From NCBI RefSeq assembly GCF_018919215.1, contig NZ_JAHLQK010000001.1, forward strand, positions 962,430 through 1,026,429: DNA of 64,000 bases. The letters are read 5' to 3'. How positions within the stretch are numbered: the stretch's first letter is position 1; each line of letters begins with the position of its first letter. The position numbers and the translations under genes were made by a program. The notes beneath the pieces are model-generated. The model ran no database searches and was not told the DNA's origin. It was given only the letters and a program-made list of their open reading frames with translations. The DNA comes from Alkaliphilus flagellatus (GTDB lineage Bacteria; Bacillota; Clostridia; Peptostreptococcales; Natronincolaceae). Positions 28,972-37,024 of this stretch are shown here, one piece after another.

Positions 28972-29715
28972 ATGCAAAATGAAAACCATAATGAGATTTT
29001 GAACAAGGACTTTAAAATGGTTCAACAAAACGTAAGTAAGTTTCAAGATGACTTTAAATTATCAAAATCTGGTTTTGACACAACTATGCCAGGACATACA
29101 ACAGACCATCCGCAAAATATGGTTTTACGTCAGGAGCCAAGAACCGTAAGATCTGAAGGGTCTGGGATCAGTCTTCCAGCTGATGTTCGTTTAGAAATGG
29201 GGCTAATGCTTGATGATCACTTATGCGCTTTAAATGTTGCGTTACACCAATATACAAAGCATCACTGGTTAACAGAGGGAGCAGAATCTTTCTTAAGTTT
29301 ACATCATTTGTTAGATGAACATATTGATGTTACACAGGATCATATCGATAGAGTCGGTGAGCGAGTAGCAAGATTAGGGGTAGTTCCAACGGCACATCCT
29401 GTGACACAACATGAATTATCCTATATCAAACATGAAGTTGAAGGTCGATATACGATGCGCGACTTTTTACGTAATGACCTTGAGCATGAAATAAAAATTC
29501 AACATATGTTAAGAAAAACAATTGCACGTGCTCATGAACTTAAGGATTTTGGTACTGTTCAGGTTTTAGAAGAGGTTTTACTTAAGCGTGAAGATTTAGG
29601 GTATCATCTATGGAGTGTTTTGGAAGATGACTCTTTGGTCAGAGGAATGAAACATTTCTTTGACGGGAATGATGATATCTCTCAAACACGCCCTATCAAT
29701 CCAAAGATTCAATAA
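28972..29715 (+). CDS. dps: Dps-family ferritin-like protein with long N-terminal extension
   Basis: Iron-storing, DNA-protecting miniferritin. 247 residues, longer than the usual 150-180. The ferroxidase ligands of the family are visible in YTKHHWLTEGAESFLSLHH followed by DEHIDVTQDHIDRVGERV (about 102-140). An N-terminal polar extension of about 65 residues precedes the four-helix bundle; similar extensions occur in some Dps proteins and may bind DNA. AAGAGGTGG precedes the ATG. First gene of the cassette row after ppdK; codon use is somewhat richer in G+C than neighbours, suggesting transfer. Confidence 0.88.
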   Translation: MQNENHNEILNKDFKMVQQNVSKFQDDFKLSKSGFDTTMPGHTTDHPQNMVLRQEPRTVRSEGSGISLPADVRLEMGLMLDDHLCALNVALHQYTKHHWLTEGAESFLSLHHLLDEHIDVTQDHIDRVGERVARLGVVPTAHPVTQHELSYIKHEVEGRYTMRDFLRNDLEHEIKIQHMLRKTIARAHELKDFGTVQVLEEVLLKREDLGYHLWSVLEDDSLVRGMKHFFDGNDDISQTRPINPKIQ

Positions 29716-29786
29716 CAATAAAAAATTTTACACCACTAAAATTTTTAAGATAATGATCCAGATGGCCCTATGTTGTACCTCACAAA

Positions 29787-29975
29787 TTGCTAATATCTTA
29801 TAAATTAGGGTTAGGGATAATAAGAAAATTGGGTCTTCCCAAGTTTCGTCCTATACCAGGAGACACTTTTGTACCTATAGATAAAGCATCCTTTGAAAGG
29901 ATGCAAGAAGCACTACAAAAACAAGAAGACTTTGATTGGAAAGACTGGTCTTCAAAGTATAAGAACGAAATTTAA
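29787..29975 (+). CDS. Short ORF or remnant between dps and repeat R1
   Basis: 62 codons from a TTG with no good ribosome site. The C-terminal half (FRPIPGDTFVPIDKASFERM and onward to WKDWSSKYKNEI) looks protein-like, the N-terminal part less so, which suggests the tail of a larger gene. I do not recognise it. Its TAA stop overlaps the first base of repeat R1 by two bases, so a repeat boundary falls exactly at the end of the reading frame. Confidence 0.35.
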   Translation: MLISYKLGLGIIRKLGLPKFRPIPGDTFVPIDKASFERMQEALQKQEDFDWKDWSSKYKNEI

Positions 29976-30072
29976 AAGTGTTCCATAATGCGTAAAAATG
30001 GCCATTGGTCTATTATGATAGCTGCCGCCCATGCAGCGATTAACAACCGAGACTAATCAAAGTAAAAATTAA
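29974..30072 (+). repeat. ppdK-derived repeat R1 (left part)
   Basis: Starts with the terminal sequence AAAAGTGTTCCATAATG, then ATTGGTCTATTATGATAGC, the ppdK-like core CATGCAGCGATTAACAACC and GAGACTAATCAAAGTAAAAA. Similarity to the other copies stops here and a different terminator follows. Same orientation as all other copies. Confidence 0.7.
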
Positions 30073-30086
30073 ATAGTATTAGTGAA

Positions 30087-30128
30087 GCGCACCAAGTCTT
30101 ATAAATATAGACTTGGTGTGCTTTTTTT
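30087..30128 (+). terminator. Terminator inside or after repeat R1
   Basis: 13-bp stem with one G-T pair (30087-30099 and 30109-30121), 9-base loop, then seven T. Confidence 0.88.
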
Positions 30129-30330
30129 ATAAATATAGAAAGGGCACTGTAACTTAATAAAATTAAGGTGTAGTATCATATTTTTGATATTATAACATGT
30201 TATAATTATATTATTAGTAGAATGCGAGACTGGGATAATGTGATTTTGGAGGAATTAATATTATGTTTTCAGATGTAGAAATTAAAATGAAGAAAAGAAG
30301 GATTTGAGAGATAAAGTAAAAAATAAAGCG

Positions 30331-30373
30331 AGGGTATTGTCCTTAAGTAATTATGAGACAGTACCTGTTTTGT
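30331..30373 (+). terminator. Terminator-like hairpin related to the repeat family
   Basis: GGTATTGTC (30333-30341) pairs with GACAGTACC (30357-30365), followed by TGTTTTGTT. The sequence resembles the terminator part of repeat R5, so it may be the displaced tail of R1. The surrounding 30.13-30.60 kb holds no recognisable gene, only a 14-codon ORF at about 30262 with a good ribosome site. Confidence 0.5.
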
Positions 30374-30620
30374 TACGAAGTGCATTTATGTATCCTAGTG
30401 CAATTTTTATAATTGTGAAATTGTGTTAGTTATGCCGAGGGTTTTAGCCCGGGAGAGACAACTCGACCGGACTTGTAACAAATTGCAGGAGATGAAGTAA
30501 ATTGGGTTTAGGATGTCTTAGATAATTTACTTAAAGACTTAAATTAAGAAGAGAAAAAGAAGCCAATGAAAAATATGTACTTTACATTATTAAGTAGTTG
30601 TGATAATCTAATAATAATTA

Positions 30621-30643
30621 AGTACATAATATTATTATGTACT
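30621..30643 (+). promoter_or_regulatory. Palindromic operator ahead of padR (first copy)
   Basis: AGTACATAAT and ATTATGTACT are perfect 10-bp arms around ATT, 18 bases before the padR start. PadR proteins usually bind ATGT/ACAT palindromes at their own promoters, so this is a likely autoregulatory site. Confidence 0.65.
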
Positions 30644-30661
30644 TTTAAAGGTGGTGATATT

Positions 30662-30976
30662 ATGAATAAGGAAATGTTGAAGGGTACTATTGACATACTT
30701 ATTTTAAGTGTATTAAGTAATGGTGATAATTATGGTTATGAAATATCAAGAATAATAAAAATGAAAACGGAGGGTGCCTTTGAAATCCTGGAGGCTACCA
30801 TGTATCTGGCGCTAAAAAGGCTGGAAAGTCAAAAAGCTATTGATTTTTATTGGGGAGATGAATCCGGTGGTGGCCGTAGGAAATATTTCAAGATAACCGA
30901 ACTAGGAAAAGAGCAGTTGTTTCAGTTAATTAATGACTGGAAAGAAACAGTCCAGGTAGTTGGAAAATTTATTTAG
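30662..30976 (+). CDS. PadR family transcriptional regulator
   Basis: Small winged-HTH repressor. 104 residues. The PadR pattern is clear: LILSVLSNGDNYGYEIS, LEATMYLALKRLESQ and GGRRKYFKITELGKEQ. An open frame extends upstream to 30566, but ATG at 30662 follows GGTGGTG and gives the family length. The next gene, 12 bases on, encodes a membrane protein with a typical PadR-associated domain, so the pair is likely an envelope-related regulatory operon controlled by the palindrome upstream. Ligand unknown. Confidence 0.9.
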   Translation: MNKEMLKGTIDILILSVLSNGDNYGYEISRIIKMKTEGAFEILEATMYLALKRLESQKAIDFYWGDESGGGRRKYFKITELGKEQLFQLINDWKETVQVVGKFI

Positions 30977-30988
30977 GAGGTTTTATTT

Positions 30989-31624
30989 ATGAAGTTATGG
31001 ATAAAAAAGATATTCAGCCTATCAGATATTCGATACTCATGGTTATTACTACTTTCCATGATACTATTTGTGTTTTCGCTTTATAATAATAAAATTAACC
31101 CTGATATTAATGTAGGATTTGAATTTATAACATATGGAACTGCTATAGGGAGTGCATTCGTATGGAGCGTTTTAAATTATGTAGACCACATTAAGGTGAA
31201 TGCGATTTACAGAAAGAGTGATAATATAGACTCGTACGTCAACAGCTTAATAATGAAGAAAAATGAGAAAGAGGATTTAAAACAGTATTTAAACGACTTT
31301 GTAAAAGATTTAGAATCAAACGGCAAAACAAAAGATGAAGCAGTAAGAACAGCTATAAGTCAATTTCAAGTAAATGAGTTTACTTCACTTTCCAAAAATA
31401 CTGGAATATTTGAGTTGCCTAGCCATTACTATCTTATAGGGTATGTGATGATTTTCGTTCTTGCAATAATATTAATTCAAGTTATGATAAGCATTGGTTT
31501 AGGGGGAAGGTTTTGGTTATTTGCAATTAACTTTATGTTAGGATTGTATTCATTAGCCTTCTTAGGCTTATTACTATTATACAAGCTAATAGATACTTTG
31601 GTTGCTAGGAAAATTACTCATTAA
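30989..31624 (+). CDS. PadR-associated membrane protein (permease-prefix-like domain)
   Basis: 211 residues. Two N-terminal transmembrane helices (about 15-33 and 45-62), a cytoplasmic helical segment (about 75-130) with LKQYLNDFVKDLESNGKTKD and AVRTAISQF, resembling the short helical prefix domains found next to PadR genes, and two or three C-terminal helices (about 148-205). AGGAGG precedes the ATG. Function unknown; PadR-linked membrane proteins often answer envelope stress or drugs. Confidence 0.75.
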   Translation: MKLWIKKIFSLSDIRYSWLLLLSMILFVFSLYNNKINPDINVGFEFITYGTAIGSAFVWSVLNYVDHIKVNAIYRKSDNIDSYVNSLIMKKNEKEDLKQYLNDFVKDLESNGKTKDEAVRTAISQFQVNEFTSLSKNTGIFELPSHYYLIGYVMIFVLAIILIQVMISIGLGGRFWLFAINFMLGLYSLAFLGLLLLYKLIDTLVARKITH

Positions 31625-31849
31625 TTATTAACTGTAATTAAGTATATGTTTTACAAAATTATTATACTGTAGATAAGGAGCGGAGCTAAATGCAAAACTT
31701 TTCATAGCAAAGCTCCCTAGAATACGGAAAGGCATATTTTTTTAGGTTAATACCTAATTATATTAAGTAGATAATAATATTGAGTTTTGGGAGTAGAATA
31801 TCGGACGTTAAAAATGTAAACAAAAATATTTAGATATGGAGGATGTACG

Positions 31850-32476
31850 ATGCAAGAATTTATTTTAGAGATCATAAATAAGTTTGGGTATTTAGGAGTT
31901 TTTCTTTTAATTACTGTTGAAAATTTATTCCCTCCCATACCTTCAGAGATAATTTTAACCTTTAGTGGTTTTGCAACTACAATTAGTGACATGAAGATAT
32001 GGACAAGTGTTGTATCTGCAACATTGGGCTCAGTTTTAGGAGCGATTATTTTGTATATGATTGGCCGATTACTGAATATGGAACGCTTAGAGCGTTTGTT
32101 TGATAGTAGACTTGGCAGGGCTTTACATTTAAAGAAAGAGGATGTTAGGAAAGCAGAAAGTTGGTTTGGCAAATATGACAAAAAGGCAATATTTTTCTGT
32201 AGATTTGTTCCCATTGCTAGAAGCCTAATATCAATACCAGCAGGGATGTCGAATATGAGTTTAAAACCATTCATATTCTTAACAAGTATTGGAACGTTCA
32301 TTTGGAATGTGATGCTCATTTATCTAGGCAGGTTAGCAGGAGAAACCTGGGGAATAGTAGCTTCCTATATGGATTTTTATTCAATGTTTATTGTTGTAGT
32401 TTTAGGCTTAACTGCTTTAATATCCAGATATGAATTTATAAAGAAAAGATTTACAGTGAACGTGACCAATTTATAG
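31850..32476 (+). CDS. DedA family membrane protein
   Basis: Member of the DedA/VTT superfamily, some of which flip undecaprenyl phosphate or phospholipids across the membrane. 208 residues with 4-5 hydrophobic segments. Family motifs: ENLFPPIPSEIIL near residue 25 and FCRFVPIARSLISIPAG (about 118-134). GGAGG precedes the ATG. It lies downstream of the PadR pair across a 225-base gap without a clear terminator and 46 bases ahead of a peptidase gene. Confidence 0.92.
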   Translation: MQEFILEIINKFGYLGVFLLITVENLFPPIPSEIILTFSGFATTISDMKIWTSVVSATLGSVLGAIILYMIGRLLNMERLERLFDSRLGRALHLKKEDVRKAESWFGKYDKKAIFFCRFVPIARSLISIPAGMSNMSLKPFIFLTSIGTFIWNVMLIYLGRLAGETWGIVASYMDFYSMFIVVVLGLTALISRYEFIKKRFTVNVTNL

Positions 32477-32522
32477 ATATTAGAAAATAAAGCAATAAAA
32501 ATAAGGAGGAAGCTAAAAAATT

Positions 32523-34223
32523 ATGAAAGGTAATACAAAATATATTATAACATTCTGTATAGTTTTGGCTATTGGAGTTTTTCTGGGGTTCCATACCTTA
32601 TCAACTCCTAAGGTATATACTGGTTCTGATGAAAGTAGATTTTCAGCTATAAATGCAGCAAAACATTTAGAAGTTATTACAAGGGAACCTCACTCAATTA
32701 TTGATGTAGAAGCCCATGAGAAGGTATATCAATATCTGTATGATGAGCTGGAAAAAATGGGATTAAATCCTGTAACTTCAGAATATGACGTTGGAAGAAA
32801 GAGTAACACCTTTCCTGGTTATAGAATCAAAAACATTCATGGAAGAATAGAAGGTAAATCAGATGATGCAATTTTGTTGGTTGCTCACTATGATTCTGCC
32901 TATGGATGGGATTATAAAAATAAAAGTCCACAAAAAGGAGTGTCGTATGGTGCCGGAGATGATGGATATGGTGTTGTTACAATACTTGAAACAATTAGGG
33001 CTATAAAGGCTCGAAATATTCCACTAGAAAATGATATACAAATTTTATTTACTGATTCTGAAGAAGCAGATTTAGATGGAGCTGTAAATGAACTTGAAAA
33101 AAATGCTGAAGCGTTTAAAAATGTTAAATTTGTTGTCAATATTGAAGCCAGAGGTATCAAGGGACCTGTAATAATGTTTGAAACTGGGGATAAAAACTCT
33201 GCTTTAATAAAATATTTTATTAAAAATGCAAAAAATCCATTTGCTTTTTCTTTTGCCACTGACATCTATAGAAACATGCCAAATGGAAGCGATTTTTCAG
33301 TATTTCTTAAGCACAAATTCAATGGTTTAAACTTCGCTGTTGTTGATAGTCTTGACTATTATCATACGGATCAAGATAGTTATGAAAATATTGATTTAAA
33401 TTCAATGCAGCATTATGGGGAGCAAATTTTTAACATTGCCAGAAGTTTCGCTTTCACCCCTAAGGACAAATTATTAGATTTTGAATCAACAACAAATGAA
33501 ATATTTTTTAATATATCCCCAAGTATGGTTGTAAGATATAGTGAAAACACTGCAAGCGTACTACTTGTTGTTGTAGTAATCAGCTTTATAGCCCTAACAA
33601 TTTTGGCATATAAAAAAGAAAAACTTAAGATTGGAAAAATCATTTTAAATACAATAACAACTTCCTTCGCAATAATATTTCTTGCTATATTGGCAACATT
33701 AATTCCTTATATTTTATCTAAGATTAACGGACTGAAATTCAATTTAATATACCTACCACACATTCCTCATGCTAATTTAATATACTTAGCAGTTATGGTG
33801 GGAGCGATATTTGTTTTTGGCTTTGCGAGTAATAGGTTCAAAGGAAAGGATAATAGTGGAGTGGAGTTTATGCTGGCAGGAATAGCTTTGAATCTAATTA
33901 TGGCTATAATTGCAAGTATATACCTTGAAGGTGCGGTATATGTTTTCGTACTTCCCGTAGCATTTTCAATTCTATTTTGCTTTGTTCAGTTACTAGCAAA
34001 ACATGATATTCTTAAGTTTATAGCAATGATGCCGAGTGTTTTTATGATATTTGTTTTATATATTCCAATTTTATATCTTCTAAACTGCGGTTTGACCATA
34101 GGTTCTGTTGGCATTGGTGTATTATTGAATCTATTTGGATGGTCATTAATATTCCCTGCTTTTATAATGGGAATGAAAAGTAGTAATATGGATAAGCAAA
34201 TACTTTCAAAGGAAACAATGTAG
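32523..34223 (+). CDS. M28 family zinc peptidase with C-terminal membrane domain
   Basis: Aminopeptidase-like enzyme, probably with the catalytic domain outside the membrane. 566 residues. One N-terminal transmembrane anchor (about 8-24), M28 domain (about 45-310) with HYDS, GAGDDGYG, TDSEEADLDGA, NIEARG and YYHTDQDS, which supply the zinc ligands and catalytic glutamate, then about seven hydrophobic helices (about 340-560). Archaeal and bacterial relatives with this layout exist; the substrate is unknown. AAGGAGG lies upstream. Last gene of its cassette; repeat R2 follows about 108 bases later. Confidence 0.9.
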   Translation: MKGNTKYIITFCIVLAIGVFLGFHTLSTPKVYTGSDESRFSAINAAKHLEVITREPHSIIDVEAHEKVYQYLYDELEKMGLNPVTSEYDVGRKSNTFPGYRIKNIHGRIEGKSDDAILLVAHYDSAYGWDYKNKSPQKGVSYGAGDDGYGVVTILETIRAIKARNIPLENDIQILFTDSEEADLDGAVNELEKNAEAFKNVKFVVNIEARGIKGPVIMFETGDKNSALIKYFIKNAKNPFAFSFATDIYRNMPNGSDFSVFLKHKFNGLNFAVVDSLDYYHTDQDSYENIDLNSMQHYGEQIFNIARSFAFTPKDKLLDFESTTNEIFFNISPSMVVRYSENTASVLLVVVVISFIALTILAYKKEKLKIGKIILNTITTSFAIIFLAILATLIPYILSKINGLKFNLIYLPHIPHANLIYLAVMVGAIFVFGFASNRFKGKDNSGVEFMLAGIALNLIMAIIASIYLEGAVYVFVLPVAFSILFCFVQLLAKHDILKFIAMMPSVFMIFVLYIPILYLLNCGLTIGSVGIGVLLNLFGWSLIFPAFIMGMKSSNMDKQILSKETM

Positions 34224-34331
34224 TTCCCATTGATTAGTAAAATTAGATTTTTAGTTGGGTTTTGGGAGACAGTCGTCCAAATTAGAAAAAAGCATTTGCA
34301 TCCCATATATTAACGTTCAACAATGGCCACA

Positions 34332-34604
34332 AAAAGTGTTCCATAATGTGCAAAAATGCCGATTGATCTATTTTGATAGCAGCGGCACATGCGGCGATTA
34401 TCAACAAAGACCAATCGAAATAAGGATTAAAAACAGTTGGTTGAGACCTTGAAGGCTTTGTGTACCAAAGGTTTTATAGATTTAGCATAAGGTAAAATAA
34501 GGGTGTTATTTCTTGGGCATTTTAAGAAATAACGCCCTATTTTTATTGTTTTTTGCATTTTGGAACAAAAATTAAGGGAAAAAACAATATTATGGAACAC
34601 TTTT
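34332..34604 (+). mobile_element. ppdK-derived repeat R2, complete MITE-like copy
   Basis: 273 bp bounded by perfect 16-bp inverted repeats, AAAAGTGTTCCATAAT at 34332-34347 and its complement at 34589-34604; a second, internal inverted copy of GTTCC lies at about 34561-34566. Inside are an imperfect 56-nt palindrome (34361-34416), the ppdK-like core (34379-34425), a 3'-flank-like spacer and a terminator hairpin (34500-34538). No target duplication is obvious. Nothing else is recognisable in the 34.60-34.85 kb gap. Confidence 0.75.
34500..34550 (+). terminator. Terminator within repeat R2
   Basis: 15-bp stem with one G-T pair (34500-34514 and 34524-34538), then TTTTTATTGTTTTTT. Corresponds to the terminator that ppdK itself seems to have lost. 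Confidence 0.85.
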
Positions 34605-34854
34605 ATATAATATCTTGAGCAGGAAAGTTTTCTACTTTGTATGCTATTCAACTTAGCTTAAATAGTGAGATTTGATTTATTCAGCAACCTACTTATGTTA
34701 TTTAAGTAAACTTAAGCTGAAGGATTTTAATATTATTTGCAGAATTTTATTTATATACCTGAATAAAAGGTACTTTTGATGGGGATGTAACCCGTTAAGA
34801 TTATTACAATAACAGGTACTTAATCAAGAAGAAACTAGAAAAAGGAGGGCTAAC

Positions 34855-35274
34855 ATGGTTACACCATATCTTGTATTTAGTGGTAATTGCAAAGAAGTTT
34901 TAGCGTTTTATCAAGAGGTTTTTGAATGCAAGGTTCCAACGTCAATGCCATACGGTCAATACATTCCAGAGGGGATTAAGACGCCGCCAGTGGATTTAAG
35001 TACCTGGGTTTTACATGCTGAAATGCAAATCTGCGGAACAAATTTTTGGTTTGCAGATGAAATTGGGGGTTCAGATAAGGGGAATATAGTCAGATTAACT
35101 GTAACAGTACCTACGAATAAACAAGCACAGAAAATATTTTATCGACTGCAAGAAAGCGGCGAGATTACGCTTCCACCGACTGAAACATTTTACAGCACAT
35201 TCCATGCAGCCTTAACTGATAAGTACGGCGTCGATTGGAACATCGTAGCAGAAGAAGCACCAAATCACAAATAG
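34855..35274 (+). CDS. VOC/PhnB-like protein (glyoxalase fold)
   Basis: 139-residue protein of the vicinal oxygen chelate superfamily, PhnB-like subgroup. Typical features: TPYLVFSGNCKEVLAFYQEV at the start, LHAEMQICGTNFWFADE in the middle and YGVDWNIVAEE near the end. Members include resistance proteins and enzymes of unknown function; the substrate cannot be told. AAAGGAGGG precedes the ATG. It forms a one-gene cassette: R2 lies upstream and R3 begins 8 bases after its stop. Confidence 0.9.
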   Translation: MVTPYLVFSGNCKEVLAFYQEVFECKVPTSMPYGQYIPEGIKTPPVDLSTWVLHAEMQICGTNFWFADEIGGSDKGNIVRLTVTVPTNKQAQKIFYRLQESGEITLPPTETFYSTFHAALTDKYGVDWNIVAEEAPNHK

Positions 35275-35282
35275 AGGTATTA

Positions 35283-35460
35283 AAGGTGTTCCATATGTGA
35301 AAAAGCGTCGATTGGTCTATTATGCTAGCACAGACAGGCTACCATTATCAAAGACCAATCAAATTAAGCCTTAAAAACGGTTGGCTGAAGCTCGAAAAGC
35401 CTTATATAAAGGGGTTGGCGGACTTAGTAAAAATAAATCAAGAGTATTATTTCTTGAAAA
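35283..35460 (+). repeat. ppdK-derived repeat R3 (right end missing)
   Basis: AGGTGTTCCATATGTGAAAA, then CGATTGGTCTATTATGCTAGC, a shortened core, ATTATCAAAGACCAATC and a long spacer with AAGCCTTATATAAAGG resembling R6, ending in the left terminator arm AGTATTATTTCTTG. The right arm and terminal repeat are absent; a REP-like hairpin starts directly after. Confidence 0.7.
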
Positions 35461-35464
35461 TGAC

Positions 35465-35510
35465 AGGGGGACAGGATTATTGACATTAGTGTGACATTAA
35501 CCCTGTCCCT
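35465..35510 (+). repeat. REP-like hairpin, copy a
   Basis: GGGACAGG (35468-35475) pairs with CCTGTCCC (35502-35509) around ATTATTGACATTAGTGTGACATTA. The same layout recurs at 36642-36699. Repeats of this style are common in Firmicutes and in some genomes are linked to REP-associated tyrosine transposases. Confidence 0.6.
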
Positions 35511-35648
35511 TTGTTACTGCCATAAAAAATAAATGAGGAGTATTACACTATTTCTTTTTATATAACGATTCGATATTTTTTGTGTTAAAAAAGTCGAGCA
35601 TCCTTAAAGTAGCTTTGGTATTATGTAGATATGAAAAGGAGGGAGATA

Positions 35649-36512
35649 ATGTTAAACGAATTAAATCATGTGATTGACTATATTGAAGATCATTTGACCG
35701 ATGATCTATCTCTTGAAGTAATTTCTGAATATGCTGGGGTTTCTGACTATCACTTTAGAAAGATATTTTTTTATGTTTCAGGGATGACGCTTAGTGAATA
35801 TATCAAAAACAGAAAATTGTCGGAAGCAAGTATGGATTTATTGCATGGAGAAAAAGTAACGGATGTTGCTTTGAAATATGGTTATCAGTCAATGGACGGC
35901 TTTACTCGAGCATTTAAAAAGTGGAGTGGGTTTTTACCCTCGGATGTAACAAAAAAAGGTATAAGTAAATCGTTTCCCAAACTTTCATTCATAATAACCG
36001 TCAAGGGAGGAATCAATATGGAATTTAGAATTGAAGACAAACCAGCGTTTAATTTAGTCGGTGTAAGTAAACGTGTCCCTATGCAATTTGAAGGTGTTAA
36101 TAGCGAGATTGTAAAGCTTGCAGAAAGCATAACGGACGAACAAAAAGAAGAAATGCATTCTCTTCAAAATATAGAGCCTTATGAAATTGTCAATGCTTCT
36201 TATGAGGCCGACGCTAATTTCTTAAAAGAAGAAGGAGATTTAACTCATCTGATAGGTATTTTAACGACTGAAAATCAAGTAAGTGGTCAATTAGAAAAAG
36301 TGCCAGTCGAAGCCTATACTTGGGCAATATTTCCAAATGAAGGAGCGTTTCCTTCTACATTACAAGAAACAATGGCAAAAATATATTCAGAATGGCTTCC
36401 TTCTTCCAATTACGAAGTAATCAATGCCCCTGCTTTTTCCTTCACTAAAATGGATGAACATAAAAAAGATTACGCTTATAGTGAAGTTTGGATTCCTGTT
36501 CGGAAGAAATAG
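35649..36512 (+). CDS. AraC-family regulator with GyrI-like effector-binding domain
   Basis: Transcription factor, 287 residues. The AraC HTH pair occupies the N-terminus (about 1-105: LEVISEYAGVSDYHFRKIF and VTDVALKYGYQSMDGFTRAF); the C-terminus (about 120-287) is a GyrI/Rob-type effector-binding domain starting MEFRIEDKPAFNLVGVSKR, a fold that binds small lipophilic or drug-like ligands. ATG at 35631 lies upstream, but AAAGGAGGG fits ATG at 35649. One-gene cassette between R3 and R4 with its own terminator. Confidence 0.92.
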   Translation: MLNELNHVIDYIEDHLTDDLSLEVISEYAGVSDYHFRKIFFYVSGMTLSEYIKNRKLSEASMDLLHGEKVTDVALKYGYQSMDGFTRAFKKWSGFLPSDVTKKGISKSFPKLSFIITVKGGINMEFRIEDKPAFNLVGVSKRVPMQFEGVNSEIVKLAESITDEQKEEMHSLQNIEPYEIVNASYEADANFLKEEGDLTHLIGILTTENQVSGQLEKVPVEAYTWAIFPNEGAFPSTLQETMAKIYSEWLPSSNYEVINAPAFSFTKMDEHKKDYAYSEVWIPVRKK

Positions 36513-36590
36513 AAACACACAAATCATTGTATGCGGCGTAATTATATATTTTATAGTTGCTCGTTGCATAAGATAACGGCGTAAAGACAC

Positions 36591-36641
36591 AGAGCCAATA
36601 ACCTATGATAGTATATCTTGTGGTTATCGGCTCTTTCTTCT
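36591..36641 (+). terminator. Terminator after the AraC-type gene
   Basis: 13-bp stem with one mismatch (36591-36603 and 36622-36634), 18-base loop, then TCTTCT. Confidence 0.8.
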
Positions 36642-36699
36642 ATGACAAGGGGATGGGATTATTTACACTAGTGCAACGTTAGTCTCACCCCCTTGTCAT
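36642..36699 (+). repeat. REP-like hairpin, copy b
   Basis: Perfect 11-bp arms, ATGACAAGGGG (36642-36652) and CCCCTTGTCAT (36689-36699), around ATTATTTACACTAGTG and AACGTTAG, which match copy a at 35465. Confidence 0.6.
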
Positions 36700-36756
36700 C
36701 TTTCAGTGGACTCAGGCACTGGAAAGATACAATCTAAAAAGAGTAAAAGCACTATC

Positions 36757-36806
36757 AAAAGTGTTCCATAATAGTGAAAAACTGAGATTGTTCTATTTTG
36801 ATAGCT
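36757..36806 (+). repeat. ppdK-derived repeat R4 (left end only)
   Basis: AAAAGTGTTCCATAAT is identical to the R2 terminal repeat; it continues with GTGAAAAA and GATTGTTCTATTTTGATAGC, then similarity stops before the ppdK-like core. From here to 37024 only unassigned AT-rich sequence and the start region of the next gene are seen. Confidence 0.65.
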
Positions 36807-37024
36807 TGGACTTGAGATTATTTATATAGTGTTGGGTTACAATTAAACAAGTGAAAACGTCTAAATGATTAAGGCGGGTATCGAAATGATTATCCGTCGG
36901 TTTTCGTTATAGGGTAAAATTTTTAGAATAAATCTCGGCATTGTTTTGGGTGTCATATTTCCATATACTTATCTTGTAAGTGAAAGGCCGTCCTTTAACA
37001 CAATTTAGAAAGAGGTGTGTGAAA

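Noticed and set aside
30420-30480. tRNA- or riboswitch-like GC-rich patch (GAGGGTTTTAGCCCGGGAG)
   Set aside because: No cloverleaf or known aptamer core could be drawn; left unassigned.
31747-32319. 190-codon minus-strand frame opposite dedA
   Set aside because: The plus strand encodes a clear DedA protein with ribosome site and family motifs; the antisense frame has neither.
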